In this document: piece by piece, positions 50,437 to 59,261 of the stretch
Position numbering within the stretch: the first letter of the stretch is position 1
How the letters are laid out: each line of letters opens with the position of its first letter
Assembly (NCBI RefSeq): GCF_030815975.1
Contig: NZ_JAUSXL010000001.1
Location: 434,001-498,000 of the forward strand
Source of the DNA: Variovorax paradoxus
GTDB lineage: Bacteria > Pseudomonadota > Gammaproteobacteria > Burkholderiales > Burkholderiaceae_C
Direction of reading: 5' to 3'
Length of the DNA stretch: 64,000 nt
Notes under the pieces: generated by a model
Told to the model about the DNA's origin: nothing
The model's input: only the letters and a program-made list of their open reading frames with translations
Databases searched by the model: none
Made by a program: the position numbers and the translations under genes

Positions 50437-51527
50437 GGGGCTGCCTTCTCGGGCTTGGTTCCTCTTGCGATGCGGGGCTGGCTGGCCGCGGGCGGCGGCG
50501 CGACGGACTCGCGCTCGATCAGTTGGACACTGGTGAAGACCTGCTCGCGCTCGTCCTCGCCGGCCTCGCCCGGGTGCTGCATCACGCGCTCGACCATGGC
50601 GCGCGCCATCTCGCGCACCGGCAGCTGCACCGTTGTTAGCATCGGGTTCGACACGGTCGCGAGGAACAGGCCGTCGATGCCCACCACCGAAACATCTTCC
50701 GGCACGCGCAGGCCGGCTTCGCGCAGGCCCGCCATCAACCCCAGCGCCATCAGGTCGTTGAGGGCGACGATGCCGGTCGGATGCTCGGGCAGGCCCGCGA
50801 TCTGCAGAGCGGTCGCGCGGCCGACCTCGGCGATCACCGAGTCGCCGTATTCGTTGAGCGCGCCGCCGTCGAGCACCTGCGCGCCGGCACGCAGGCCCGC
50901 GGCCTCGGCGGCGGCGAAGAAGCCGTCGATCTTGGCGCTGCGGCTCATGGTCATGCCGGCCACGGTGGCGAAGGCCAGGCGCCGGTGGCCCTTGTCGATC
51001 AGGTGCTGCGTGGCCAGGCGCGCGGCCTCGAAGTTGTCGGGCATCACGTGGCCCACCTTCGAAGGCTTGCCCGGCGTCGCGCCACGGTCGTAGCTCACCA
51101 CCGCCATGCCGCGCTCCACCGCCGACTCGAAGTGGCGCTCGTCGGCCAGCGAGGAGATCACGATCACGCGCCGCACGCCGTGTGCCAGCAGGTCCTCGAA
51201 GAACGCGCTCTCCTTCTCCCGGTCGCGGTAGGTGCTGCCGATCAGGAGCCTGAAGCCGAAGCGCTCCTGCGCCACGCTTTCGATCTCGCGCGCGATGTAG
51301 CCGTACATCGGGTTCGCCATCGATGGCACAAGCAGGCCCAGGAGCGGCGTCTGTCCGGTCTTGAGCTGCTGGGCCAGCTTGCTGGGGCGGAACTGCAGCG
51401 CCTGGATCGACGTCTCGACGCGCGCCAGGGTTTCCGCACGCATGCGGTCGGTGCGGCCGTTGAGCACGTTGGACACGGTGCTCACCGACACGGCGGCATG
51501 GCGGGCGACGTCCTGGATGGTGGTCAT
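50433..51527 (-). CDS. LacI-family transcriptional regulator
   Basis: The 364-residue regulator has the LacI helix-turn-helix T-I-Q-D-V-A-R-H-A-A-V-S-V-S-T-V-S-N-V-L (about 3-22) with the hinge helix S-K-L-A-Q-Q-L-K, and a periplasmic-binding-like sensor domain containing G-I-V-A-L-N-D-L-M-A-L-G. It lies inside the TRAP operon, 20 bases after the DctQM gene, so it probably regulates its own operon from a site upstream of the TRAP binding-protein gene. ATG at 51527 was chosen over a 16-codon extension. Confidence 0.9.
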   Translation of the reverse strand: MTTIQDVARHAAVSVSTVSNVLNGRTDRMRAETLARVETSIQALQFRPSKLAQQLKTGQTPLLGLLVPSMANPMYGYIAREIESVAQERFGFRLLIGSTYRDREKESAFFEDLLAHGVRRVIVISSLADERHFESAVERGMAVVSYDRGATPGKPSKVGHVMPDNFEAARLATQHLIDKGHRRLAFATVAGMTMSRSAKIDGFFAAAEAAGLRAGAQVLDGGALNEYGDSVIAEVGRATALQIAGLPEHPTGIVALNDLMALGLMAGLREAGLRVPEDVSVVGIDGLFLATVSNPMLTTVQLPVREMARAMVERVMQHPGEAGEDEREQVFTSVQLIERESVAPPPAASQPRIARGTKPEKAAP

Positions 51528-51547
51528 GAATTCGGTTTTCTTCCTGG

Positions 51548-53419
51548 CTACAGCCCGAGCCGGTTCGGAAGCCACAAGGAGAACGACGGAACGAGCACCA
51601 GCACGATCAGCGTCACCAGCAGCACTGCCAGGTATTTCATCATGGGCCGGGCCACGTCCTTGACCTGGGTGCCGGTGATCGCGCAGGTGGCGAACAGGCC
51701 CAGGCCGATCGGCGGTGCGAACAGGCCCAGGCCCATCGCGATCACCATCACCGTGCCGAAGTGCAGCGGATGGATGCCCAGCTGCTGCGCGATCGGCGTC
51801 AGCAGCGGGCCGAAGATGATCAGCGCCGGCGCGCCTTCGAGCACGGCGCCGAAGACGATCATGATCCCCACCGACAGCAGGATGAACATCACGCTGCCGT
51901 ACTGCTGCGCGAAGGAGATCATGGCGGTCGACACCAGCTGCGGGATCTGCTCGATGGTGAGCGCGAAGGACACGCTGGACGCGGCCGCCACGATGAAGAG
52001 GATGCCGCCCGCCATCGAAGCAGAACGCACGAAGAGTTGCGCCATGGCGCGCGCGCTGAGCTCGCGGAAGGCCAGGCTGCCGACCACCAGCGCATAGACC
52101 ACGGCGAAGGCCGAGACCTCGGTCGAGGTTGCGACACCCGAGGTCACGCCCTTGCCGATCATGCCCACCATGACGATCGCGACCAGCGCGCCGCCGAGCA
52201 GCTTCAGGAGCGGCGTGCGCTTCTCGAACGCATCGTCGGGATTGATCTTGCGCCCGACGATGATCGCCAGCGCGCCCAGCGCCAGCGCCATCACGGCTGC
52301 GGGCACCAGGCCGGCCATGAAGAGGCCGGCGATGGAGATGTTGGCCACGAAGCCCATGATGATCATGTTGATGCAGGGCGGAATGGTCTCAGCCATCACC
52401 GCCGTGCAGGCGAGCAGCCCCGCAGCTTCGTTCGGGTCCTGTTTGGTGCGGCGCACCGCCGGCATCACGATGCCGCCCACCGCGGCAATGTCGGCCAGTT
52501 TGGAGCCCGACACGCCCGAGAAGAAGGCGGTCGCACTGATGGTGATCAGCCCCAGCCCGCCGCGCACGCGGCCGAAGATGCGCAGCAGCAACTCGATCAG
52601 CCGAGAGGACATGCCGTTCGATTCCATCAGCAGGCCGGCCAGCACGAAGAAGGGAATGGCCAGCAGCACGAAATGGTCGGTCCCGGCCATGACCTGCTGC
52701 GAATAGATCAGCATCGGCAGCGACGGATCGGAGAGAAAGTAGAGCAGTGCCGAGAAGGCCAGCACGAAGCCGATCGGCACGCCCAGCACCAGCCCGCCAA
52801 TGAAGCCGGCCGCCAGCAGCAGGCCGCTCGGGATGGCGTGCTGCGGCACCAGTGCGTTCCAGCCGAAGATCGCCGTCATCAGCAGCACGCACGCGGCCAG
52901 CGTGCCGAGCACCACGCGGCGCGGACCGTTGAGTGCATTGGCTAGGCCGAACAGCGTCATGAACAGGCTGCCGATCACCACCGGATAGACATAGAGCCAT
53001 TGCGGCAGGCCGATGGACGTGGTCTGCTCGTAGGTGTCCACCAGCAGCAGCGTCGACGAGAGGAGCAGGCTCGCCGCCACCCCGGCGATGATCCAGTGGC
53101 TCACCTGCATCAGTGCGGGCTGCCAGTGCGCCGGCAGCAGGTGGCGGAACAGGTCGATGCCCACGTGCTGGCTGCGCGCGAGCACAGTGGCGGCGCCGAA
53201 GAACACCAGCACGATCATCAGCGCACGCGCGATCTCCTCGGCCCAGTCCACCGGGTCGTGCAGGAAGTAGCGGAACACGACCGAGAGAAAGACCACGACC
53301 ACGTCGGTCGCGAGCACGACGGCCGACAGGATCTCGGTCCAGCGGTTCAGTGCGCGGAGCCACCCGCCCGAGACGGTGTCGTGGCGAAAGCCCAGCGAGG
53401 ATGCAGCGACCGCGGTCAT
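51548..53419 (-). CDS. TRAP transporter fused membrane subunits (DctQ-DctM)
   Basis: The 623-residue protein joins the small and large TRAP membrane subunits. Residues 1-180 are DctQ-like with four hydrophobic helices (F-R-Y-F-L-H-D-P-V-D-W-A-E-E-I-A-R marks the small subunit), and residues from about 195 are DctM-like with many helices (G-V-P-I-G-F-V-L-A-F-S-A, then P-P-C-I-N-M and F-A-P-P-I-G). It drives sodium-coupled uptake of an organic acid delivered by the DctP protein encoded just upstream (4 bases apart). Confidence 0.9.
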   Translation of the reverse strand: MTAVAASSLGFRHDTVSGGWLRALNRWTEILSAVVLATDVVVVFLSVVFRYFLHDPVDWAEEIARALMIVLVFFGAATVLARSQHVGIDLFRHLLPAHWQPALMQVSHWIIAGVAASLLLSSTLLLVDTYEQTTSIGLPQWLYVYPVVIGSLFMTLFGLANALNGPRRVVLGTLAACVLLMTAIFGWNALVPQHAIPSGLLLAAGFIGGLVLGVPIGFVLAFSALLYFLSDPSLPMLIYSQQVMAGTDHFVLLAIPFFVLAGLLMESNGMSSRLIELLLRIFGRVRGGLGLITISATAFFSGVSGSKLADIAAVGGIVMPAVRRTKQDPNEAAGLLACTAVMAETIPPCINMIIMGFVANISIAGLFMAGLVPAAVMALALGALAIIVGRKINPDDAFEKRTPLLKLLGGALVAIVMVGMIGKGVTSGVATSTEVSAFAVVYALVVGSLAFRELSARAMAQLFVRSASMAGGILFIVAAASSVSFALTIEQIPQLVSTAMISFAQQYGSVMFILLSVGIMIVFGAVLEGAPALIIFGPLLTPIAQQLGIHPLHFGTVMVIAMGLGLFAPPIGLGLFATCAITGTQVKDVARPMMKYLAVLLVTLIVLVLVPSFSLWLPNRLGL

Positions 53420-53423
53420 GGCC

Positions 53424-54452
53424 TCAGACCCGCGCCCCGTTGACCGCGGCAAAGAGCGGCGCCGTCGCGGGGTACTGCTTGGCGAAGTCCGCCCAGAGCC
53501 TGCTTTCCATCTCCTTGCGCACGGTCGCGCGTTCGGCCGCAGCCATCGGGAAGAAGGCCACGCCCTTGCGCTGCAGCTCCTCGATCGCGGCCTTGCCCTT
53601 GTCGCTCGCGATGGCGCGCTGCTGCGTGGTCGCATCGTTGACGGCCTTCAGGAAGGCCGGGCGCAGGCTGGCGGGAATCTTGTCCATGCCGCGCTTGCCG
53701 ACTACCACCACCATCGGGCTGAACAGGTGCTCGGTGAGCCAGCAGGACTTGACCACTTCGTTGAGCTTGCTGGCCAGCACCGTGGCCGCATCGTGCTCGA
53801 AGCCGTCGACCACACCGGTCTGCGCCGCCATGTAGAGCTCGCCGAAGGGAATGGGCGTGGGGATCGCACCCATCAGCTTGAAGGTCTCGATGAAGGCCGG
53901 CGTGGGCAGCACGCGCAGCTTGACGCCCTTGATCTCGGCCAGCGACTTAACCGGCGCCTTGGTGTAGACGCTGCGCGCGCCGAAATGCGAAGCCCAGGTC
54001 AGGATGGAGCAGCCCGAGCGCTTCTGCAGCAGCTCGTTGAGCGTTGCTCCGGCCGGGCCTTCGAGCGCCTTGCCGGCGTGGGCGTAGCTGTCGAACAGGT
54101 AGCCCAGGTCGAGCATGCCGATCTCGGGCGAGATGGTGGCGAAGATGGAGGAGCCGGTCACCATCATGTCGACCGAACCGACCTTGACCTGCTGCACCAC
54201 GTCGCTTTCCTTGCCCAGTTGGTTGTTGGGGAAATAGTCGATGCGGATGGCGTCGCCCACGGCCGCCTTGAGATTGGCCTGCATCCGCTGGCACCACACG
54301 TAGTGGGCGGCGTTGTCGTCCGCCAGCATCGAGGAGGAGAAGCGCAGCGCAATGGTCGATTGCGCGCGGACGAGGGCAGGAAATCCTGCAAGTGCGGCCA
54401 GCGATGCGGCGGCGCCCGCATGCACGAATTGGCGGCGTGGAATCGAAACCAT
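53424..54452 (-). CDS. TRAP transporter substrate-binding protein (DctP family)
   Basis: The 342-residue periplasmic protein has a Tat-like leader (I-P-R-R-Q-F-V-H-A-G-A-A-A-S-L) and DctP marks: D-Y-F-P-N-N-Q-L-G-K-E (about 71-81), V-K-L-R-V-L-P-T-P-A-F-I-E-T-F with the substrate-clamping Arg, and V-D-G-F-E-H-D. It is the first gene of the operon with the DctQM fusion, lacI, hydroxyacid dehydrogenase and LigI-like hydrolase. ATG at 54452 was chosen because the upstream extension translates operator-like repeats. Confidence 0.9.
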   Translation of the reverse strand: MVSIPRRQFVHAGAAASLAALAGFPALVRAQSTIALRFSSSMLADDNAAHYVWCQRMQANLKAAVGDAIRIDYFPNNQLGKESDVVQQVKVGSVDMMVTGSSIFATISPEIGMLDLGYLFDSYAHAGKALEGPAGATLNELLQKRSGCSILTWASHFGARSVYTKAPVKSLAEIKGVKLRVLPTPAFIETFKLMGAIPTPIPFGELYMAAQTGVVDGFEHDAATVLASKLNEVVKSCWLTEHLFSPMVVVVGKRGMDKIPASLRPAFLKAVNDATTQQRAIASDKGKAAIEELQRKGVAFFPMAAAERATVRKEMESRLWADFAKQYPATAPLFAAVNGARV

Positions 54453-54496
54453 GCTTGTCTCCAGTCTTGTGTCGAACAGATGCACAGGATCGAGGT

Positions 54497-54530
54497 GTAT
54501 CGATTTACTGTACCGGTTTACTGTATCGAT
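54497..54530. promoter_or_regulatory. Repeat-rich operator upstream of the TRAP operon
   Basis: TTTACTGTA occurs at 54504-54512 and 54517-54525, and GTATCGAT at 54497-54504 and 54523-54530. ACTGTA-CCGGTT-TACTGT forms an imperfect dyad with a CCGG core, as seen in LacI-type operators such as that of GntR. It lies 45-78 bases upstream of the TRAP binding-protein start, so LacI binding is a reasonable inference. Confidence 0.5.
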
Positions 54531-54638
54531 ATACAAGCCGATTGAAGATGCGGGTTTTCCCGCGCTGGTGGACTTTGCATGCTGGGGAGATGGGCCTTGC
54601 CTGGCGCTGCGAAGGGGCGGCCGTCGACGCAGGCCCGA

Positions 54639-55421
54639 TCAGGCGCGCCGCTTGAAGAGCGCCGACGCACCGCTGGCGTGCGCCACGTCCTCGGCTGTTG
54701 CAAGAAGGGCCGGCCCCAGTTCGAGCATGCGTTCTTCCGTCAGCCGAACCAGCGGCCCGGCGATGGTGATGACGCCGATCACCGCGCCGTTGCCGCTGCG
54801 CACCGGTGCGGCCATGGCCGTCATGGCGGGCGCGAACACCTCGTTGATCATCGCGAAGCCGCGCTTGCGCGCAGCGCGCAAGAACACCAGCAGTGCCTTG
54901 ACGGTGGTCGGTGCCTTGGGGCCGAAGTCCTCGGGTTTGCCAAAGCCTTGCCGGGCGACCAGCTGCAGCGCCTGTTCGTCCGTCATCGTCGACAGCCAGG
55001 CGTGCCCGGCGGAGCTGCACGAGAGGTTGACCGACAGGCCCATGTCCGGGTCGTAGCGCAGGCCGCGCGTGGCGCCCTGCGCCTTGGCGACGAAGGTCAG
55101 CTCGTCGCCGTCGACCACCGCCAGCCGCACCAGTTCGCCCGCTTCGGCCGCGAGCCTGTCGAGCAGCGGTTGCGCCACGTCCACGATGCCGCTGTTGCTC
55201 AGGAAGCTCAGGCCGAGCGACACGAGCTTGATCGTGAGCATGTAGTCGCCGTGGCTCTGGTCCTGCCGCACGTAGCCGCAGCGGATCAGTTCGCTCAGCA
55301 GGCGATGGGTGGCGCTCAGGGGCATCTGCAGCTCGGCGGAGAGCGCGGAGAGCGCGCGGCCTTCGGGGTGGCCGGCCAGGTGCTCAAGGACCTTGAAGCT
55401 GCGTTCGAGTATGGCGGTCAT
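54639..55421 (-). CDS. IclR-family transcriptional regulator
   Basis: The 260-residue regulator has an N-terminal winged helix-turn-helix (A-L-S-A-L-S-A-E-L-Q-M-P-L-S-A-T-H-R-L-L, about 23-42) and an IclR effector domain (C-S-S-A-G-H-A-W-L-S around 133-142). It is divergent from a TRAP binding-protein gene followed by aroQ. ATG at 55421 leaves a 125-base promoter region holding dyads; the 15-codon extension would overlap them. IclR proteins often regulate aromatic or quinate catabolism. Confidence 0.88.
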   Translation of the reverse strand: MTAILERSFKVLEHLAGHPEGRALSALSAELQMPLSATHRLLSELIRCGYVRQDQSHGDYMLTIKLVSLGLSFLSNSGIVDVAQPLLDRLAAEAGELVRLAVVDGDELTFVAKAQGATRGLRYDPDMGLSVNLSCSSAGHAWLSTMTDEQALQLVARQGFGKPEDFGPKAPTTVKALLVFLRAARKRGFAMINEVFAPAMTAMAAPVRSGNGAVIGVITIAGPLVRLTEERMLELGPALLATAEDVAHASGASALFKRRA

Positions 55422-55465
55422 GTCGTCCGGAGGATGGGGCAGGCACGACTCTAGCTCTTTTGCCA

Positions 55466-55497
55466 AGTGTTTTCACTAGTGGAAATGATTCTCCACT
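55466..55497. promoter_or_regulatory. Dyads in the iclR/TRAP intergenic region
   Basis: AGTGGA (55478-55483) and TCCACT (55492-55497) are a perfect inverted repeat with an 8-base spacer; AGTG (55466-55469) and CACT (55474-55477) form a smaller one just before. Repeated AGTG half-sites between divergent iclR and dctP genes suggest an IclR operator. Confidence 0.45.
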
Positions 55498-55546
55498 TTT
55501 CTCCTAAGATCGCGCCGGCATCACTTTGCTGGAGATCATCTTGAGA

Positions 55547-56548
55547 ATGCTTCATCGCTCGCTGGCCGTCGCAGGCCTGGCCCTCGCACTGGCGGTTCCG
55601 GCGCTCGCGCAGGAGGCGCAGGACCGCGTCATTCGCTTCGGCCACCTCAACAATGCCGACCATCCGGTGAGCTTCGGCGTGAAGCGTTTTGCCGAGCTGC
55701 TGGCGGCCAAGAGCGGCGGCAGGATGAAGGTGCAGGAGTACCCGGCCTCGCAGCTGGGCAACGAGATGCAGCAGCAGTCGGCGCTCCAGGGCGGCGTGCA
55801 GCAGATGTCGGCGCCGGCCACCACCTCGCTGGCGGGCATCGTGAAGGAGTTCGGGCTCGTCGACTTTCCGTTCGCGGTCGGCAACTTCGCGCAGGCCGAT
55901 GCGCTGCTCGACGGCCCGCTGGGGCAGGCGCTGATCGCCAAGCTTCCGGAGAAGGGCCTGATCGCGCTGGGCTACTGGGACCTCGGGTTCCGCAACGTCA
56001 CCAACAGCAAGCGCCCGATCGCCCGGGCCGAAGACCTGGAGGGCCTGAAGATCCGCGTCATTCCCAACCCGGTGTTCCTGGAGACCTTCAAGGCCTTCAA
56101 GGCCAACCCGGTGCCGATGCCCTTCGCGGAGCTCTATGGCGCGCTCGAGTCGAAGGCGGTGGACGGGCAGGAGAACCCGTACTCGGTGATTCTTTCGAAC
56201 AAGTTCTTCGAAGTGCAGAAGTTCGTGAGCGCCACCAACCACGTGTACGCGGCCAACATCGTGCTGGTCAGCAAGAAGTTCTGGGATTCGCTCACTCCCG
56301 CGGAGCAGAAGATGATGCGCGAGGCCGCCGACGAGGCCCGCGGCTATCAGCGCCAGGTGAGCCGCGCGGCCGCGCAGAGGGCCGTGGGCGAGCTCCAGGC
56401 CAAGGGCGCGCAGTTCAACGAGCTTGCGCCGGCCGAGCAGGCCCGCATGCGGCAGATCGCGAAACCGGTCGTCGAGCGCTTTTCCGCCAGCTACGACTCC
56501 GCCATGGTCAAGCTCTACGGCGACGAACTGGCGCGCATCCGCAAATAG
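55547..56548 (+). CDS. Orphan TRAP transporter substrate-binding protein (DctP family)
   Basis: From ATG 55547 the protein has 333 residues; GGAG at 55531-55534 is better placed for an in-frame TTG at 55541, which would add two residues. A Sec signal ends A-L-A-Q-E. DctP marks are P-A-S-Q-L-G-N-E-M-Q-Q (about 66-76), L-K-I-R-V-I-P-N-P-V-F-L-E-T-F with the substrate Arg, and V-D-G-Q-E-N-P. No TRAP membrane genes are adjacent. It is followed after 26 bases by aroQ, so the ligand may be quinate, shikimate or dehydroshikimate (inference). Confidence 0.88.
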   Translation: MLHRSLAVAGLALALAVPALAQEAQDRVIRFGHLNNADHPVSFGVKRFAELLAAKSGGRMKVQEYPASQLGNEMQQQSALQGGVQQMSAPATTSLAGIVKEFGLVDFPFAVGNFAQADALLDGPLGQALIAKLPEKGLIALGYWDLGFRNVTNSKRPIARAEDLEGLKIRVIPNPVFLETFKAFKANPVPMPFAELYGALESKAVDGQENPYSVILSNKFFEVQKFVSATNHVYAANIVLVSKKFWDSLTPAEQKMMREAADEARGYQRQVSRAAAQRAVGELQAKGAQFNELAPAEQARMRQIAKPVVERFSASYDSAMVKLYGDELARIRK

Positions 56549-56574
56549 ACACCAGCCACAAAAGCTTTTCTTCC

Positions 56575-57024
56575 ATGAAAATCCTCGTCCTGCACGGCCC
56601 CAACCTCAACCTGTTCGGCCGCCGCGAACCCCACATCTACGGCACCACCACGCTGGCCGAGATCAACGCGCAGCTGCACAAGCTCGCAAGCGAAATTGGC
56701 GCAACGCTCGAAACGATCCAGTCGAACCATGAAGGCGAGCTGGTCGATTTCCTGCACGCGCACATCGACGACGCGCAAGGGGCGCTGATCAATCCGGCCG
56801 GCCTCACGCAGCACGGCGTTTCGCTGCACGATGCGATCAAGGCCATGCCGTTTCCGACCATCGAGGTGCACATGTCGAACATCGCCGCGCGCGAAGCCTG
56901 GCGCGCGCACTCGATCATCTCGCCGGCCGTCAGGGGCACGATCCAGGGCCTGGGCCCGCAGTCGTATCTGGCCGCGCTGCGCGCACTGGTCGAAATGCAG
57001 AACACGTCGCTGGCGGGGACCTGA
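56575..57024 (+). CDS. aroQ: 3-dehydroquinate dehydratase, type II
   Basis: The 149-residue enzyme converts 3-dehydroquinate to 3-dehydroshikimate by anti elimination, and in catabolism takes part in quinate breakdown. Features: L-H-G-P-N-L-N-L-F-G-R-R-E-P (about 5-18) with the catalytic Arg, Tyr in H-I-Y-G-T (about 22), N-P-A-G-L-T-Q-H (about 74-81) and V-H-M-S-N with the catalytic His (about 101). Length is typical of type II. It is downstream of an orphan TRAP binding protein under iclR, unlike the usual aroQ-accB-accC context, so a catabolic copy is likely. Confidence 0.93.
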   Translation: MKILVLHGPNLNLFGRREPHIYGTTTLAEINAQLHKLASEIGATLETIQSNHEGELVDFLHAHIDDAQGALINPAGLTQHGVSLHDAIKAMPFPTIEVHMSNIAAREAWRAHSIISPAVRGTIQGLGPQSYLAALRALVEMQNTSLAGT

Positions 57025-57084
57025 AGGAACGACGACAAATGAGCCGGCCCCCCGAGGTGCCGCCGACCGGCGGCGACCGCGCGG

Positions 57085-57498
57085 TCAGGTCACGCTCATG
57101 GCCAGCGGCGTGGTCTGGAACGCCAACTGGCGCCAGCGGCCTTCGTGCTGGGTCCAGACCTGCATCACGCGCGAGTCGATGCGCACGGTGCCGCTGCCGT
57201 CCTTGCGCACGGCCACGAGCAGCTGCCGGCCGGTCATGAGCGCGGTGCGGCTCAGCACCCGGACTTTCAGTTCCGAGCGGTCGATCTGCCGGTAGTCGAC
57301 ATGCGTGCCGCCCGAGCGGAAGTAGCTTTCGTAGTCGTCGATCTGGCCCTTGGCATGAACATGCGTGAGCGCGGGATGGAGGATCTCGCGCAGCCGCGCG
57401 AAATCGGCTCGCTTCATGGCGTCGCATCGCTGCGCCTCGAGATCGAGCAACAGCGCCTCGGTGCCGGCAGGCGCGGGGGTGGTGGAAGCTTCGGTCAT
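57085..57498 (-). CDS. NTF2-like (SnoaL/DUF4440-type) protein
   Basis: The 137-residue protein has the NTF2-like pattern L-E-A-Q-R-C-D-A-M-K-R-A-D-F-A-R-L then I-L-H-P-A-L-T-H-V-H-A-K-G (about 43-55) and a late V-M-Q-V-W-T-Q-H-E-G-R-W-R-Q-L-A. It is coupled to the FAD monooxygenase by a 4-base overlap (ATGA), so it probably serves the same pathway, for example as an isomerase or small-subunit-like partner. Function not proven. Confidence 0.82.
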   Translation of the reverse strand: MTEASTTPAPAGTEALLLDLEAQRCDAMKRADFARLREILHPALTHVHAKGQIDDYESYFRSGGTHVDYRQIDRSELKVRVLSRTALMTGRQLLVAVRKDGSGTVRIDSRVMQVWTQHEGRWRQLAFQTTPLAMSVT

Positions 57499-59129
57499 GT
57501 CGGTTCCTGGAGCGTGGTGGCGGTGTGTTTCAGCGCAGTGCCGAGATCCCCGCAGGCGCGCTGCATCAGGATCGCCGCTTCCCCGAGGCTGCGTGCCACG
57601 CCGTAGACCAGATGATCCGGCCGCACAAGCGCGGCTTCGCACTGGTGGCGCTCGAACCATGCGGCAAGGATGCCGTCGGCTTCGGCCAGCGTTGCCATGC
57701 CGGGCGCCGCCGCCGCAGCATCGATGCACAGCACCTGTGCCTGGAGGGCGGCTACCGGCTCGCGCATGGCCCGCAGCGCGGCTGGATCGGGCGCACGGCG
57801 CAACACCAGCAGGAAGCCGTGCGGCAGCAGGTCGTCCATCATCTGCGGCGCGGCGCCGGGTTCGATGCATCCCATGGCCTGGGGAAAGGGCGTGCCCGCG
57901 GGCAACTCGTCGCGATCGATCAAGCCGTGGTGCACGCCGGGCAGCAGGCTCTGGCGCAGCTGCATGCGCACCTCTCCGCCTTGCTGTTCGCGCAGGCGGC
58001 GGTCGCGTTCGGCGGCGCGCACCGGGTCGCGTTCGCAGATGATCTGGCCCAGGCGCTTGACCGTCGCCGTCACGTCCTCGACCTGTGGCCCGCGCTCGTC
58101 GCCGTAGCTGTCCAGCAGGCGCTCGGGCGCGCGTTCCTCGAGCACCCATTGAAGCTTCCACGCGAGGTTGACGGCATCGCGCAAACCCTGGCACATGCCT
58201 TGCGCCAGGAAGGGCGGCATCTGGTGCGCGCTGTCGCCCGCGAGCAGCACGCGGCCCTGGCGCCACTGCTCGAGGACCACCGCGTGAAAGCGATAGGTGG
58301 CCGCGCGCCAGATGCGCGCGTCCGCGGGCGTGAGCCAGGGGGCGAGCAGCTTCCAGATGGACGCGTGCGGCATTTCGCGCTGTTCGGCCTCATCGGCCAG
58401 CAGCAGGAATTCCCAGCGCCGATGAGTACCCGGACCGACGACGTAGGTGCAGGGCCGCGACGGGTGGCAGTACTGGACATTGGTGGCGGGCAGCCGGTCG
58501 AGCTTGTCCTCGTCCACGTGCATGTCGACCACGATCCAGGGCTCGTCGAACTCGAGGCTCTTGAGCTTCAGCCCCATCTGCCTGCGCGTGGGGCTGGTGC
58601 CGCCATCGCAGCCGACGACATAGCGCGCGCGCAGCTGCACTTCGGCGCCGTCGGGCCGGCGAACGCCCACGAGCGCATGGCCCGGCGACTGGCTCAGCTG
58701 CAGCACCTCGTGCCCGAGATGGACCGACACGCCGGGGAGCTGGCCGACGGCCTCGCGCAGCGAGGCTTCCAGCGCCGGCTGGTTGAAGGTGTACGACGGC
58801 GCCCACGCCAGCGGATACGGCGCAGGCCCCATGTCGAAGTGCTGGATGGGTTCGCCGTCGCTTCCCTGGTAGATCGTCGGACGGTAGGGCGCCATGTGCG
58901 GCGCCAGCCCGCCGGCGATGCCGATTTCCTGGAACACGCGCAGCGCCTCGTGGTCGAGCGCGAAGGCGCGCGGCAGCGGGTAGATCTGCTGAGACTTGTC
59001 GAAGACCGCGACGCGCAGGCCGCGTTGGCCGAGCAGTGCGGCAAGCGTCGCGCCGACGGGGCCGAAGCCGATGACCGCCACGTCGACGGGTTCCGGGTTC
59101 TGTTGGAGCATGGGCTGTATCGAATGCAT
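57495..59129 (-). CDS. FAD-dependent aromatic hydroxylase, MhpA/phenol-hydroxylase-like
   Basis: The 544-residue flavoprotein monooxygenase has V-I-G-F-G-P-V-G-A-T-L-A (about 18-29) for FAD, the middle V-G-C-D-G-G-T-S-P-T-R (D-G motif) and G-D-S-A-H-Q-M-P-P-F-L-A-Q-G (about 304-317). It resembles 3-(3-hydroxyphenyl)propionate hydroxylase, which adds a hydroxyl ortho to an existing one using NAD(P)H and oxygen. ATG at 59129 begins in a TGCAT sequence near a GntR-type box; an ATG six codons on is possible. It is divergent from a medium-chain dehydrogenase and heads the first transcript of the right-end aromatic island. Confidence 0.88.
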   Translation of the reverse strand: MHSIQPMLQQNPEPVDVAVIGFGPVGATLAALLGQRGLRVAVFDKSQQIYPLPRAFALDHEALRVFQEIGIAGGLAPHMAPYRPTIYQGSDGEPIQHFDMGPAPYPLAWAPSYTFNQPALEASLREAVGQLPGVSVHLGHEVLQLSQSPGHALVGVRRPDGAEVQLRARYVVGCDGGTSPTRRQMGLKLKSLEFDEPWIVVDMHVDEDKLDRLPATNVQYCHPSRPCTYVVGPGTHRRWEFLLLADEAEQREMPHASIWKLLAPWLTPADARIWRAATYRFHAVVLEQWRQGRVLLAGDSAHQMPPFLAQGMCQGLRDAVNLAWKLQWVLEERAPERLLDSYGDERGPQVEDVTATVKRLGQIICERDPVRAAERDRRLREQQGGEVRMQLRQSLLPGVHHGLIDRDELPAGTPFPQAMGCIEPGAAPQMMDDLLPHGFLLVLRRAPDPAALRAMREPVAALQAQVLCIDAAAAAPGMATLAEADGILAAWFERHQCEAALVRPDHLVYGVARSLGEAAILMQRACGDLGTALKHTATTLQEPT

Positions 59130-59143
59130 GAATTTAAAGATTG

Positions 59144-59170
59144 TGCATAAAACGTTATTCCGTGCGCAAA
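59144..59170. promoter_or_regulatory. GntR-type box 1 (at the FAD hydroxylase promoter)
   Basis: TGCATAAAA, nine bases, then GTGCGCAAA. It matches box 3 (61592-61617) through the shared TGCATAAAA and ATTCC-RTGCRCAAA halves and begins 15 bases upstream of the hydroxylase ATG on the minus strand. Confidence 0.55.
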
Positions 59171-59211
59171 GGGTTATCACTGATGGCGCCGTGCCGCGGG
59201 GTCGAAAAGAA

Positions 59212-59233
59212 TGCATAAAACGAGCTTTGTGCA
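59212..59233. promoter_or_regulatory. GntR-type box 2 (at the dehydrogenase promoter)
   Basis: TGCATAAA-ACGAGC-TTTGTGCA is an inverted repeat with 7 of 8 positions paired, the clearest palindrome of the three boxes. It ends 28 bases before the ATG of the medium-chain dehydrogenase. Confidence 0.6.
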
Positions 59234-59261
59234 TCTACACACCCATCAGCAAGGAGACACC

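Noticed and set aside
57059..57074. GCCGCC-GACC-GGCGGC hairpin between aroQ and the convergent NTF2-like gene as a terminator
   Set aside because: A perfect six-base stem but no T-run; not enough to call.
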